64,000 bases of DNA from assembly GCF_043641665.1 (NCBI RefSeq), contig NC_092187.1, forward strand, positions 2,481,560 through 2,545,559, in the 5' to 3' direction. Below, piece after piece: positions 33,185 through 45,039 of the stretch; the first letter of the stretch is position 1, and each line of letters begins with the position of its first letter. Under the pieces are notes generated by a model that ran no database searches, was not told the origin of the DNA, and saw nothing but the letters and a program-made list of their open reading frames with translations. The translations under genes were made by a program, and so were the position numbers. The DNA is from Enoplosus armatus. Lineage: Eukaryota > Chordata > Actinopteri > Centrarchiformes > Enoplosidae.

Positions 33185-36100
33185 ATGCCTAAAGTCTTAG
33201 TGCCAGGTGAGTACGGGCAGAGCGACGCCGGGTGCACTCTCACCTGTAGAAAGAGGGCTTGGGTAGCATTTTCAAAGTTTTACACTGACACATGACTATA
33301 AAGACGAACAGAGGAAAGCCTTCACCGGTGGTGTAATAGTGTATTCAACGCTCTTATGCTTTTCCATGGCGTGTTTTGGCCAGCACATGAAAAAGTGTCA
33401 AAAATAAATGAATAAATAAATAAATAATTTTAAGAAACTACAAAAAAGTGCTTCTTGAAATGTATCGAAAGAATTCACAAAACTTTGCAGATATGCTTTG
33501 AACGTATATTACGGGGGTCGCACCCCTAACTGAATATCAACAACTTCTAAAGGTAATAAATTCCATCTGTGATATTGTCACTTTAATGGATGGCACTGAC
33601 AGCTTTAATGACAGGTTCATTGGGGTTGAAATGCATATAGTTCCAATACGAAGTCCATACTGACTAATATACTGTCATCACAATGTGTCTTTGTTTTTTT
33701 CTTCTTCTTCTTCTTCTGAGAATTGACCATTTTTTAAATAAAAATGCTGTTTACCTTAACCTTTCCTTTGTGATCTGTGCTTGCACCAATAGCTTAACCA
33801 CTTTGAATTTTCATATATTAGTCCAATCAGCAGAGATTCCAACCACCAAAATACCTTCCAAGAGCTAAATTGTATGCATTCAAAATCATATCCTAAAACT
33901 CCTGACGGTGCAGGGTCTAGTGACTGATTGAGTATCGGCAGTGAAAATGTCAAGAGATGATGTTTGAGGAATGTGTGCTGTGTGTCAGCGGATTCTCAGA
34001 GTATGTGTGACGGGGGATCAGGTCATGCTCGGTTTCCTCCAGCATAAAAAGCTCCATCATTATTACTGTTCTGAATGCTGTTGTAATGGCTAATTATACG
34101 TTACTTCCACTGGGCACCGGGCAACTGGCAAGAATGAAGTCACATTATGCCGTCGAGAGTTTTTCAAAGGGTGAAAAATAGAAATGCAATGGTCTAAACA
34201 GCTGCTGTCTGAAGAACTGGCTCGGTTACGTGGTTGTAATGATTTAGCCGGTATTGGTGGAGAATGTGTTTGAGACTGTTTACACTTTGTCATGCAATCC
34301 ATGCAGGTTTTTTTACAATCTGCTGGAGCAGGTGTGGCCAGCTGACAACAAAAGACGGATTGAATTCAGACGAGTTTTACATTAAAGGGCCAGTTTACCC
34401 AAATCACAAAAAACAAAACAAAAAAAAACAACACTTTTTTTTACCATCTTCCCACATACTTCTAGTGGGATTTCATCATGCAGAGAGTTTAGGTTTTTAT
34501 TTACAGAGGTTTTGAGATACCATGGGGCTGATTGGAATTGAATTTTTGCTGCAGCATTGAAACATTCCTTTAAAAAATACTCAACAATGTCAAGAAACAT
34601 GTCCTGGACACTCCACACTTAACTAATTATGGACATTTTCTACTAAAAGAATAGTCCCGAAAGTCTGTAGACTAGTTTTTTTTTTTGTGTAGCTCACTTG
34701 CTTCCTTGTTGTTGCTGCTTTGAGACATAACCACACTTGTTTTGTTTCCCTCTAACCTGGACCATCTCACCCTGACTGAGACTTTTTGCTTACTCAGCAG
34801 AGGGAAGAAGTAAGTATGGAGCTGAGAAACGGCTCCGGAGTTTTGGGGAAGATGCGAAGCATCTTAAAATGCATGGTTTACTGTATGGATGTGAGATAGT
34901 CACATCACCTAAATTAGTTTTTCTCCAAAGTGCATTTGAATGCGACCCAGTAATGGATCTTAGTAGATGAATGTCCGTTCCGTATGAAATGGAAAGTAAT
35001 AGAATATAGTGGAAATGGACACCATTTATTAATCTGTTGTTCACATTCAATATCGGTTCTGGTTTATTATAATAGTATTTGCATCAGATGCTTTACGAAC
35101 AGAGCATCGCCAATCAAAACTGAACTGAAGGTGGACACTTGCGTTAATAAATGACTTCTCCCAGGTAGCTCACTGACTCTTCCACCATGGGAATGCTCGC
35201 CACTTAGCAAAGCAGCACACAGACAAGACTTAACTGACCTTCGGACTTGCTTGAACCACCAACGGGAAATGCGTCTTCACATGCATGGAGGGGTTTTAAA
35301 AGATGGTAGGGGTGCAGGGATGGCAATCACATCACCCGAGCATCCTACACATTGGATTCAAAGCCCGCTCCCACTGGGAGCACGGAGACCACGAAATCCT
35401 CCCTGCACGTGTCATGACGATGCAATTAGCAGTTCTTTGTCCAGCTGCTGTGTCCACATTTATTTCAAGTGTAACTGCAAATTTCAGTGTCCTCTCCTCT
35501 CATCGCCGCCTGTACCGTCCTCACACTTTTAACTTCCAACTTATCCATTTACCGTCAAGTGTATACACTCGTTCAGTGTCTCATTTCACTGCTCACATCA
35601 CCTCAGCATTTTACTACGGCATGTATTTCTAATCTGTATTCTATATTGTCAATAAGTGTTAAAGTACAGTCTGTTCCTAAAATGCTATGTTTTCATAACT
35701 ATGGGGGCGATATGATGCATATTTTGTATGTAAAACACAGTACAGGGTTGGGTTTGTGTGTCATCCTCATGTATAATACCTCTCTAACCGATGCTTTTCT
35801 AACGCTCTCTTTTTTGGGTTTTACTCCGGGTGGTGCTGCTTTCTTGCTGTGCATAATCAGGTCAACAGAGTAAGTATGGAGGGTGAAAGTACAACCCCAA
35901 ATCGCATTAGTCACATGTGCCGTACCAGAGTTGCTGTCTTAGAGTAGAAAGCATTGGCTCTTGCCCAGTGAGTGCATGTAACAAGTAGAGTTTGATCTAG
36001 AGAGTAGAGACTGGACTCAAGTTATCTCTGTAGCGGGCATCAAGTAATGCCACTCATGCTGTGTATTGTCAGTGTGTTTCTCATGAAACTTTTTCATAGC

Positions 36101-39100
36101 TTGGTTCAGTCATTTTAGATCTTGACCCTCTTTTTCTGTCATTGTTTCAACATGAATTCTGATCAAATTATAGAGCCACTCACCTCTTGACTGGTGTGGG
36201 TGCAAATAGTAATAAAGTGCAAAATAAACAGCGAAAGATGACAAGAAAATGGGGTCTGGAGAAAGGCTTTACCATCTTGTATCCATATGAGTCTATCTGA
36301 CTGTGTGTGTGTGTGTCAGTGCTTCATCACTGTAGTTCCTCTGTATGCATGGGACTGGAGGTCAGAGTTGCAGACTTGTAGTGACTGAGTCAACCTTTGG
36401 TCATGCATACAACGCATGTGCTGGAGTCTGTACACTTCAGGTTAGGTAAGTTGTGTGCCTTTTTATGTCATAGATATAAGGATGTCATGTGCACCATTCA
36501 TTCATCGTGAGTTTACAGCATTCAGCATTCATAGAGCTCAGCAGTGCTGCATGATGTGGTGGGAGCAGAAGGCTTTCCTGTTATTAACGGGACATGCCAT
36601 TGCTGTGCCTGACAGAGACCGATGATAAGATGCGGGCCTTCGCGGAGGAGGTCTTCGCGTCCGAGACCAAAGACGAGAGCATCCGCGATGAGATCTCCAT
36701 GTTCGATGTGGCCGAGGACTGTCCCATCCTCCACAATGAGATGGCCCACCATCTGCACACTGAGGATGATGCTGAGAAACGGTGAGGTGGGAGATCATGT
36801 CACTGTCTTGTGCTTGTGGGCCCCACAAAATCATGTCATTACATGGTGAGAAAATAAGGTTTTATATTTAGACTTTTGAGACCATTTAAAGACTGGTGAG
36901 TTCCCTGAAAGAACAGTTCAAAATTTCACTATATAAATGATACTAATGGATGAAGCCAACCACTAAACCTCACCTCTCCTTATCTGCAGCAAGAGGCACC
37001 AGCGTTGCCGCACCATGGCCGTGCCCGCGGCCGCTGCCCACGCGAATTCTGCCCCTGTGGTGTCAGTGGAGGTGGACACGCCCACCTACCTGGAAGTGCC
37101 TGACTTCCAGAGGGTGGCCATCATCGGAGACTACGCCGCCGGGGTACTGTTCGTTTTCCTTCCACCCCAATGAAATTCACTAGTGATCTCGGGGTATTTC
37201 AATGTTTTTCCTTGATTTTCGTAGAAAAACACATCACCCACTATTTTTAGACTTGGATAAACCTTTCATGTAAAATCATCACAGTAAGTAGCATCAAACT
37301 GGTTTTAGTCAATTGAAGATGTGGTGTTTAGAGGCCAGAAAAAAAAAAAACTTTTACTCAATGTTTTTACTCATATTGGTGATTGAAATTCGGACAATCA
37401 TTAACTGGTGGGGATGCAGTACTGCACTATAAAACATTTTTAGTCTCCTCATTAAGCTCCCTGAACTTAAAGGGTAAAAAAAAACTTTGTTTGACTTTGT
37501 TGTAAATGCGTGGAATGCTATCCTTCATCAGGACCAGCAGTTTTTTTTCATTATTATCTTTGACTTAACACACATGTATAAACAAAGTTTCCATCATGTA
37601 GCTTTTCTTCAAACCTGAAGACTCTCTGGAGTCTTTGCTAATAAGCTAACCATTTTCTGTAGAGACTTCATTTGGCTGCTTTAGGAAACCGCCAGGAGAA
37701 CATTCATCAATCATAATTTGAAATTGCGAGGCCTAACAAGAAATTTAAGGAATAACATTTTGGGAAATACTCTTTTCTTGTCAAAAGTCCCATATCTGTC
37801 CTTTCAAATAAAGGCCACAACAACCAGCAGCCAGTTAGCTTCGCTTAGCATAACGTTTTGGAAACAGGGGGGAATCAGCTGGCCTGGCTTTGTTCAAAGG
37901 TGTCAAAGTCTTCCAACAAGCACCTCTAATCATTAACACGTTATATATTTTTTTGTTTAATCTGTATAAAAAACAAAGTTTAGACATGACTTGTGGTGTT
38001 ATGGTGGTATATGACTATTCCTTGGCCGGGTGCAATGACTTCCTGGAGTCTAGTCATCCCCTTGTTTCCCCAGTCTTTATGCTAAGCTACAATGACAGTG
38101 TGGTACCATTTAACTTTGCAAAAAACTGGCTAAGAGTATTTCCCAACATCATGACCTAAGCCTTTAAAAGTATTAAAACGTGACTTTTTAAATTAGCTAG
38201 ATTATGAACTATTAGTTGATTTCACTGAATTATAGGACGATGTTTTGCGATGTTTGCAGTAGCAGTACTATATATAAGTATACTATTTTACTGCATGTCA
38301 CGAAAAGTTCCAGGAGGTGTTGACTTTGAATTTCACTGACTATCTGTTTCTGTGGGTCAGTGGTCTCACAGCCTCCCTCCCACTACCGGAGGCCCATGAA
38401 TGGAGGTCATCTGAGAGCAGGCCGGGGGTTTAGGTTTCCTGACCGTGGGTTTGACATTTACAGGGAGATAAACACTTTGGAGGAGCTGATTGTTACTATA
38501 CTTCTGCTTTATCCTACTCAACGCTCATGTAATGCAGCAAACAGTATAAGGACCCCCCCCCCCCACCCCCCCAGCAAAACACAGACAATCTTTTGAACAG
38601 AAAACTGTTGATTTTAGCAGTTTATTGGCCATTTCACAAAATGTTTTTAACATCCACCCCTTCCATCAAAACAAATATAAATGTGCTTTTTTTCCCCCAT
38701 TAATTCAATTTGGTATGAAGGTTTTTGTATGAGTAGAGAGCTGGTGGTTCATTTTATTTTTGTAAGGAATGCCTCAAATTGTAACACGTCATTTTAAAGG
38801 CTACAATCAGTGCACTGGTATTTAAAAACAAAAAATCTGTAACACATCTCATATCTGCCGTTCAGGTGACCATGGATGACTTTGAGCTGTCCTGTAGGGG
38901 TCTGTACCGTGCCTTGACCATCAGGGAGAAGTACATGAGGCTGGCCTACCAGCGCTTCCCACGGACGACCTCCCAGTACTTGCGCGAGATCGAGGCGGAG
39001 TCCTTCAAGCCTGAAGATCAGGTGCAGCCAGGTGAGGAGAAAAGGCGGCTCAATAGGGCGGTGAACCCTCGGTTTCAATAAATTCCCTCATGCAATAAGT

Positions 39101-42100
39101 TCCCTGTGCCATTGGGTATCCCAAATGTTCAATTTGTATGTCATATCCATCAGTCTTCACATCTCCTCCCAAGAACGGGGAAGACCCCTTCGATTCCAAG
39201 GACCTGCCAAAGAATCTGGGATATGTTGCTCGCATGAGGGAGGGTCTCATCTACGTGTACAACGACGCTGCAGCTGCTGACAAACATCAGCCCAAAGACC
39301 TGCCCTGCCCCGACTACACCACCTTCATCGACGACATGAACTTCCTCATTGCTCTCATTGCGCAGGGCCCAACGTGAGTCCTGTGACATGTGTGCATTAC
39401 TCTGTTTTAAATATAGAATTGCAATATCTCAATCATTCTCCGTTGTCCCCCCCATGATTTCACCCATATCCAATTTTCTGTGCAACCAAGATTTTTTGAA
39501 AGAATGTCCCGAATTTACCACTGATGACACTGATGGCTTGTAGCCGTTCTTTTAGGTGACCCACAGGGTTGACTGCCCGAGACAAGTTCTCAGTGTGTGG
39601 TCGTTGGCATCCACACGGGGGCCCTCGAAAGGTCCACAACAACACAACATACAATAACAAGATGCTTCAAATGAACATTTTGCTTTTGTGAGGAAACAGT
39701 AACATGTTTCATAGACACAAACACTCATGAGATATGTCTACCAGCAAGCCGGTGTGTATCGCCTCGCAGTGCAGCGCATGCGTTAATATGCCTCTCTTTG
39801 TTTTGCAGCAAGACTTACTGTCACCGCCGTCTGAAGTTCCTCATGTCCAAGTTCAACGTGCACGAAATGCTGAATGAGATGGAGGAGATGAAGGAGCTGA
39901 AGATGAACCCCCACAGGGACTTCTACAACTGCAGGAAGGTAGCCATGAGCAGCCTTTAGCATGGACACTGCTTCTAATTTGGCTTTAAAACGTGAAAGCC
40001 ACACAAAAACAACGCTAAATCAGCCAACCTCTTGCCATTTTAATCTGGAGGAACATAACACAAACGCATACACTTTGGGCACAGTTTCCACAAAGACTGG
40101 ATTCTAGATGAGGGAGAAACTGTAAAATAAAGTGGAACTTTTGCACTCACTGATCTTAAAATCTTTACATTGACTGGATGTAATGTAGATCTTGAATGAT
40201 TATCTGGTTTTATATGTCACACAAAACATACGAACAAAAGTTGAGAACAGTAATTCAAGAGCAAAAAAATCGAATATCAACATTTTCAGTGTATTCAAAC
40301 ATGTTGTAAAATCAAGTTTCGTCATATTCATTTCAAATATATTCACATTTACATAAATTGTGAGATTCCATTTCACACTCGGTTTGCTGTCGTTTTCCTC
40401 ACTTGCAGCTGTCATGAACCTTGTGTGTGTGTTCGGCTCCCTCTTGTGGCCAAGCAGAGACATTACAACACATAAACCCAAAACCTCAGTGATCCACCCT
40501 CTGTCGTCCCTCTGCCAGGTGGACACCCACATCCACGCTGCCGCCTGCATGAACCAGAAGCACCTGCTGCGCTTCATCAAGAAGTCGTACCGCGTGGACG
40601 CTGAGCGCGTCGTGCACAACCTCAAAGGGAAAGAGGTCACCATGAAGGCGCTCTTCGAGTCCCTTAACCTGCACCCTTATGACCTCACTGTGGACTCCCT
40701 GGACGTGCACGCTGTACGTCACTCACTTGTTGGAACAATGGTGGCCTTGAGCATACAGAATAATAGACATACATATCCACAAATAGAATTACCATGTACG
40801 GCTACGATTTAAACACCTGTTGGGAATCTTTAATATTTAATTGGATAAGGACCACTCAAAAACTGCCAGTATTGCAACATCTAAAATAAATCAGTCCTAT
40901 TGTCCCATCCCCCTCAGTCAACCTTCCTCGATCTACATCTCTTCTCTCGTCTCTTTGTTGTCTCTCTGAAGGGGAGACAAACCTTCCAGCGTTTCGATAA
41001 GTTCAACGCCAAGTACAACCCTGTGGGAGCCAGCGAGCTGCGTGACCTGTACCTGAAGACGGAGAATCACATCAATGGAGAGTACTTTGCCACCATCATC
41101 AAGGTCGGTTTCTGTGTAAATAGAATAGATAAGACACATCACAGAGAGAGACAAAAAAACTTGATAATGAAAGGCTCCATGTTTTTGTAACCCGACTGAC
41201 CCTAGAAGCAGATGTTATGCTGCTTCCTGTTGTCTATGTAGCAGCCTGCTGATCTGCCAAATACACTGTCTTTTATATACCAAACTTCATGTGATCTGTG
41301 CCCGATTTGACCACCTGTGTAAACCAGGAAGTAGCCACTGACCTGGAGGATGCCAAGTACCAGTATGCTGAGCCTCGCCTGTCCATCTACGGCTGCAACC
41401 CCAACGAGTGGAACAAGCTCTCCGGCTGGTTCGTCAGGCACAGAGTCTTCTCCCCAAACCTCAAATGGATGATTCAAGTACCCAGGATCTAGTAAGTTTT
41501 CAATCTGTGAGTCAGACAGAGAATGACTTATCCTGTCATGGATCGATTACAGATCCGACTTTGATGTTAAAGAAGAATCTATGTTTTGAGTGTCAAATAC
41601 TCCCCCGTGCTTTGCTTGGAAAAAAAAAAAAAAAAGGTTTGAAAGATGGCTAGAATCCGTATTTCAGAGAATTTGTTTTTCTATCTTAGCGACATCTTCA
41701 GAGGCAGGAACTTTGTGCCCCACTTTGGCAAGATGTTGGAGAACATTTTCCTCCCTGTGTTCAAGGCCACCATCGACCCACACTCCGACCCAGACCTCAG
41801 CATCTTCCTCAAGCATGTGAGTCAGGAACAGTCGTAACAGCTCAGATACAAACAAATCGTATCTTGGTTAAAGGACGGATTACCTTGCCATGAATCAGGG
41901 ACTGGGTTGGGAAGGGACACTGAATCTCATATTCTATTTTATGAAAAAGCAAGAGACTTAGTGTCTCGTGTATTTGTTGTTGGGTTTTATGTATTTTAAA
42001 GGCCCATCTAGGGATGGGCGTTGCAAATTGGCTTCTAGTGTTGTCGTGTGTGGCGCTGGTGTATGCTACAGTTATTTCTGCTGAAATGTAGACAGCTATC

Positions 42101-44735
42101 TTTCTCCAAGAGTTGAAGACCCCAGAATAACCTCCAGAGAGGGCCCCTGTTTCGTCCTATAACAAACCGCTTGCCTCCTGGTGTGTAGGTGACGGGTTTC
42201 GACAGCGTGGACGATGAGTCCAAACACAGCGGTCACATGTTTTCCACCAAGAGCCCCAAACCCGAGGAGTGGGACATCGTCAAGAACCCCTCCTACACTT
42301 ACTACATTTACTACATGTATGCCAACATCGCTGTGCTCAACCAGCTCCGCAGGTCAGCAGCTTTGTCTCTCCACACACAATGTGATTATTTCGTTTTTTA
42401 ATTTCTTTATATCTCATCTTCTCTAAACACTCACAGTGAGTGCATATTTGGACAATAACAGGACAATAAGTTCCTCTCCGTCAGTATAATACTTGTTGAT
42501 CCTCTGCTTTCCAGACAGAGGGGGATGAACACGTTCACATTCAGGCCTCACTGCGGCGAGGCCGGTGCCATCACCCATCTGCTGGCTGCCTTCATGACCG
42601 CCGACAACATCTCTCACGGCCTCAACCTCAAGAAGGTCAGTCTCTCTCTCTCTCTACAGGATAAAATGGCAGCTTGGATGCGGCGTCTGTCTTACTGTAA
42701 ATGAACGCTTTGATTCAGCAGCACTCATTCATTATGCACGATCAAGCACCAGCTCCAGGAGGCAGACTTGGGTTCTGTAAAGGAACCGTAAGGTTGCCAT
42801 TGTTCGAAAGCATAATATGACAATGATATATGCATATATTTATATATACTTTTGTTGGTGGCTACGAATGGAAACATTCATTGCACAGTCCATAGCATTG
42901 CAGTAAAACCTTTAGAAGAGCCACTTCTTCTTTTTTTTTTCACAAAATGTGTTAACTACATTTGGACTTTTTCATTAAGATAAAAGGAGGACAAAAACAA
43001 AAATACATGAAAGCACAACATGTGAAGTATAATTTAAATGAGCCAATAACAAACAGACAGGGAAAAAAACTCCACACTGTTCAGCTCAATACAAAGAGAC
43101 AATAAAAACCCACCATTCTCTGCGGGCACATTGGTCAAATATTGTACATCATTTTCAGGGTCAGTTATACAATACAGCAGCAACCACCGCCGCTGGCCTT
43201 AGCATCTCATACATACAAAACCCAAAATGGCAGACTCATAGTTCACAATAATGTTAGAGAAAGGGTTCACTCAGGAAGTCCAGCGGAATATTCTCCATTA
43301 TTACATATTATTATTATTATTACAACCAGAGATTGCGAGAGTCCTACAGGACTTTTCTCCTGTTTTCTTTTTTTTTTCTTTTTTTTTTATCTCTTATCTG
43401 AAAGTACTGAAAGATGTTCTTTATGGATATATTCTATTTTTGTACTGGCTGATTCAAGACCACAAGGACTCGCTTCTCACAGAGGTCCTTGAGGGAAGAA
43501 ATACCTTTTAAGGCCCAATGTTTCACACTTGCTACCTTCCTTAATACGTTGTACTGCTCTCCAGACCTTATCTGTATTCATTGCCATAGGGTTATTGCAC
43601 TAAAAAGAGCACATTTGTAAGGGGATATTTGGACTTCTGTACAATTGATAGTGTAATGTCAAGTGAAGTCCAGCAGTTCATATATTAGTTATTGCCCTCT
43701 AAGTCATTTTGCCTGCTTTATCATCAAAAATAAAAGTCAAAATTAACAAACAGTTGACTGAAACTGATCCCGTACACTCTTGCTCCCCCACCAGAGTCCG
43801 GTGCTGCAGTACCTGTACTTCATGGCCCAGATCCCCATTGCCATGTCCCCTCTTAGCAACAACAGCCTGTTCCTGGAGTACGCCAAGAACCCCCTGCTGG
43901 AGTTCCACAAGAAAGGCCTGGTGGTTTCTCTGTCCACCGACGACCCCATGCAGTTCCACTACACCAAGGTCTGAGCACATGGACAGAGGGCCTTTGATAA
44001 TGATGTTAATAACGGTGCATACCATGCTGTGCGTAATAAGCACTGTATTATGTACATCTACAGTGGAATGCATTCGAGTTTTCTTTGCCAGTCTTTGTAT
44101 TCAAATTATACAGGCCCACGTCATTTCCAGCACACTCAAATGGAAAAAAAAAGAGTAGAACTGAATGCATTGTAAACACATAAACAGGTTTATGCCACAT
44201 GTAGAGCATGCAGATGTGTGCAAAACTGTAGCTGGCGGTAGCTGCATCTACACGGTCTCTTTTGAGCCTCAGTGACTTGAAAATATCAGAGTGTGAATCT
44301 TGGCCTTTATGTCCACAGGAACCCCTGATGGAAGAGTACGCCATTGCAGCACAGGTCTTCAAGCTTAGCACCTGCGACATGTGTGAGATCTCCAGGAACA
44401 GTGTGCTGCAGAGCGCCATGTCTCATGAGGTAACACACCTGTTTGTTGACTTTACTTCCTTTCATCTTCTTGGTAACATCCTTGGTGCCCAGACTGCTCT
44501 TAAATCACATCATGATCCACATAGAAGTGATTTTATACTCTTCACCAAATTATGCTTGTGCTTTTCTTCGGCGGTCCAGGAGAAGAGCCACTGCCTGGGT
44601 CCCGACTACCTGAAGGAGGGTCCAGAGGGCAACGACATCCGTAAGACGAATGTGGCCCAGATCCGTATGGCCTTTCGCTTCGAGACCCTGTGCTATGAGC
44701 TCAACCTCATCAAGGACGGCTTGAAGACTGAGTAA
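33185..44735 (+). CDS. ampd1: AMP deaminase 1 (muscle isoform)
   Basis: Zinc enzyme converting AMP to IMP and ammonia in the purine nucleotide cycle of muscle. Exons: 33185-33206, 34798-34809, 36616-36781, 36990-37143, 38866-39031, 39154-39373, 39809-39938, 40519-40713, 40972-41103, 41328-41491, 41690-41816, 42189-42352, 42515-42635, 43795-43968, 44319-44429, 44580-44735. The sum is 2214 nt, 737 aa, in unbroken frame. Metal-binding histidines appear in [19 protein letters not shown]. The catalytic region [11 protein letters not shown], then [21 protein letters not shown], matches the AMP deaminase signature. Other conserved blocks: [26 protein letters not shown] and KLSTCDMCE. The N-terminus aligns with human AMPD1 rather than AMPD2/3. 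The gene sits next to dennd2c as in human. A polyadenylation signal lies at 45004. Confidence 0.97.
34384..34620. repeat. Dispersed repeat copy, same type as at 31752
   Basis: Starts AAAGGGCCAGTTTACCCAAA and has an A-rich block, then a TACTTCTAGTGGGATTTCAT stretch typical of this teleost repeat. It lies in ampd1 intron 1. Non-coding. Confidence 0.45.
34798..34809 (+). other. ampd1: 12-nt ampd1 microexon (exon 2)
   Basis: TTGCTTACTCAG precedes CAGAGGGAAGAA, which is followed by the consensus donor GTAAGTATGG. Splicing it between exon 1 (ending CCA G) and the exon at 36616 yields ...LVP-AEGRK-TDDKMR, aligning residue for residue with human ...KLP-AEEKQ-IDDAMR. Human AMPD1 exon 2 is also 12 nt, is alternatively spliced, and carries the common Q12X variant. 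Skipping preserves the frame (P-E-T-D-D). Confidence 0.85.
35861..35869 (+). other. ampd1: Candidate second ampd1 microexon (9 nt)
   Basis: A pyrimidine-rich stretch ending GCATAATCAG precedes GTCAACAGA, which is followed by GTAAGTATGGAG. The donor 12-mer is identical to the one after the 34798 microexon. Nine nt would add three residues in frame (giving S-Q-Q-K at the junction). No human counterpart is known to me. Confidence 0.3.
37749..38156. mobile_element. 408-bp MITE, probably PIF/Harbinger-type
   Basis: The left end is GGAATAACATTTTGGGAAAT and the right end, read on the minus strand, is GGTCATGATGTTGGGAAATA. The inner part GGGAAATACTC is identical in both. The element is flanked by TAA on each side (37746-37748 and 38157-38159), fitting the 3-bp TWA duplication of Harbinger elements. 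The interior has the CTTGGCCGGGTGCAATGACT and AGTCTTTATGCTAAGCTA patterns of a family common in teleosts. No ORF of note. It lies in ampd1 intron 4. Confidence 0.75.
42636..43794. other. ampd1 intron 13 with unexplained sequence
   Basis: This is one of the larger ampd1 introns. It begins with a CT-repeat and contains a T-run at about 42931-42940 followed by 700 nt of mixed sequence. Read on the minus strand, the layout resembles a transcript tail ending in poly-A. I do not recognise a gene or repeat family in it. Confidence 0.3.
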
Positions 44736-45003
44736 ACACTCCTAAAACCCGACTTACACCCGGTCAAACTCATCGCCTGCTGTGATGTAGAAAGGTTTCT
44801 TTTTTGTTTTTCGCAGTAACTCTTAACAGAAGTCAATCTTAAAGAAACTGACCTTCCAACACACTGATGTTCTCTCCTTTGGAGGAAGAAACCTTTTGAT
44901 AATTGTCTTCACTGTATATCAGCTGCACATCTTGTCCAACTGACATATGCACTGCAGTATGCGTATGCCATATGGAGAAACATCGTGTATAAGAATGAAA
45001 GGA

Positions 45004-45009
45004 AATAAA
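45004..45009 (+). terminator. ampd1: Likely ampd1 polyadenylation signal
   Basis: AATAAA about 270 nt after the ampd1 stop codon (44733-44735), followed by a GT-rich stretch (GTGTGTGTTTGCGTGG) as expected downstream of a cleavage site. Confidence 0.7.
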
Positions 45010-45039
45010 ATGTGAAAAAACACAAGTGTGTGTTTGCGT

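Noticed and set aside
40200..40643. 147-codon minus-strand frame overlapping ampd1
   Set aside because: It is the antisense shadow of the ampd1 exon at 40519-40713 plus intron sequence.
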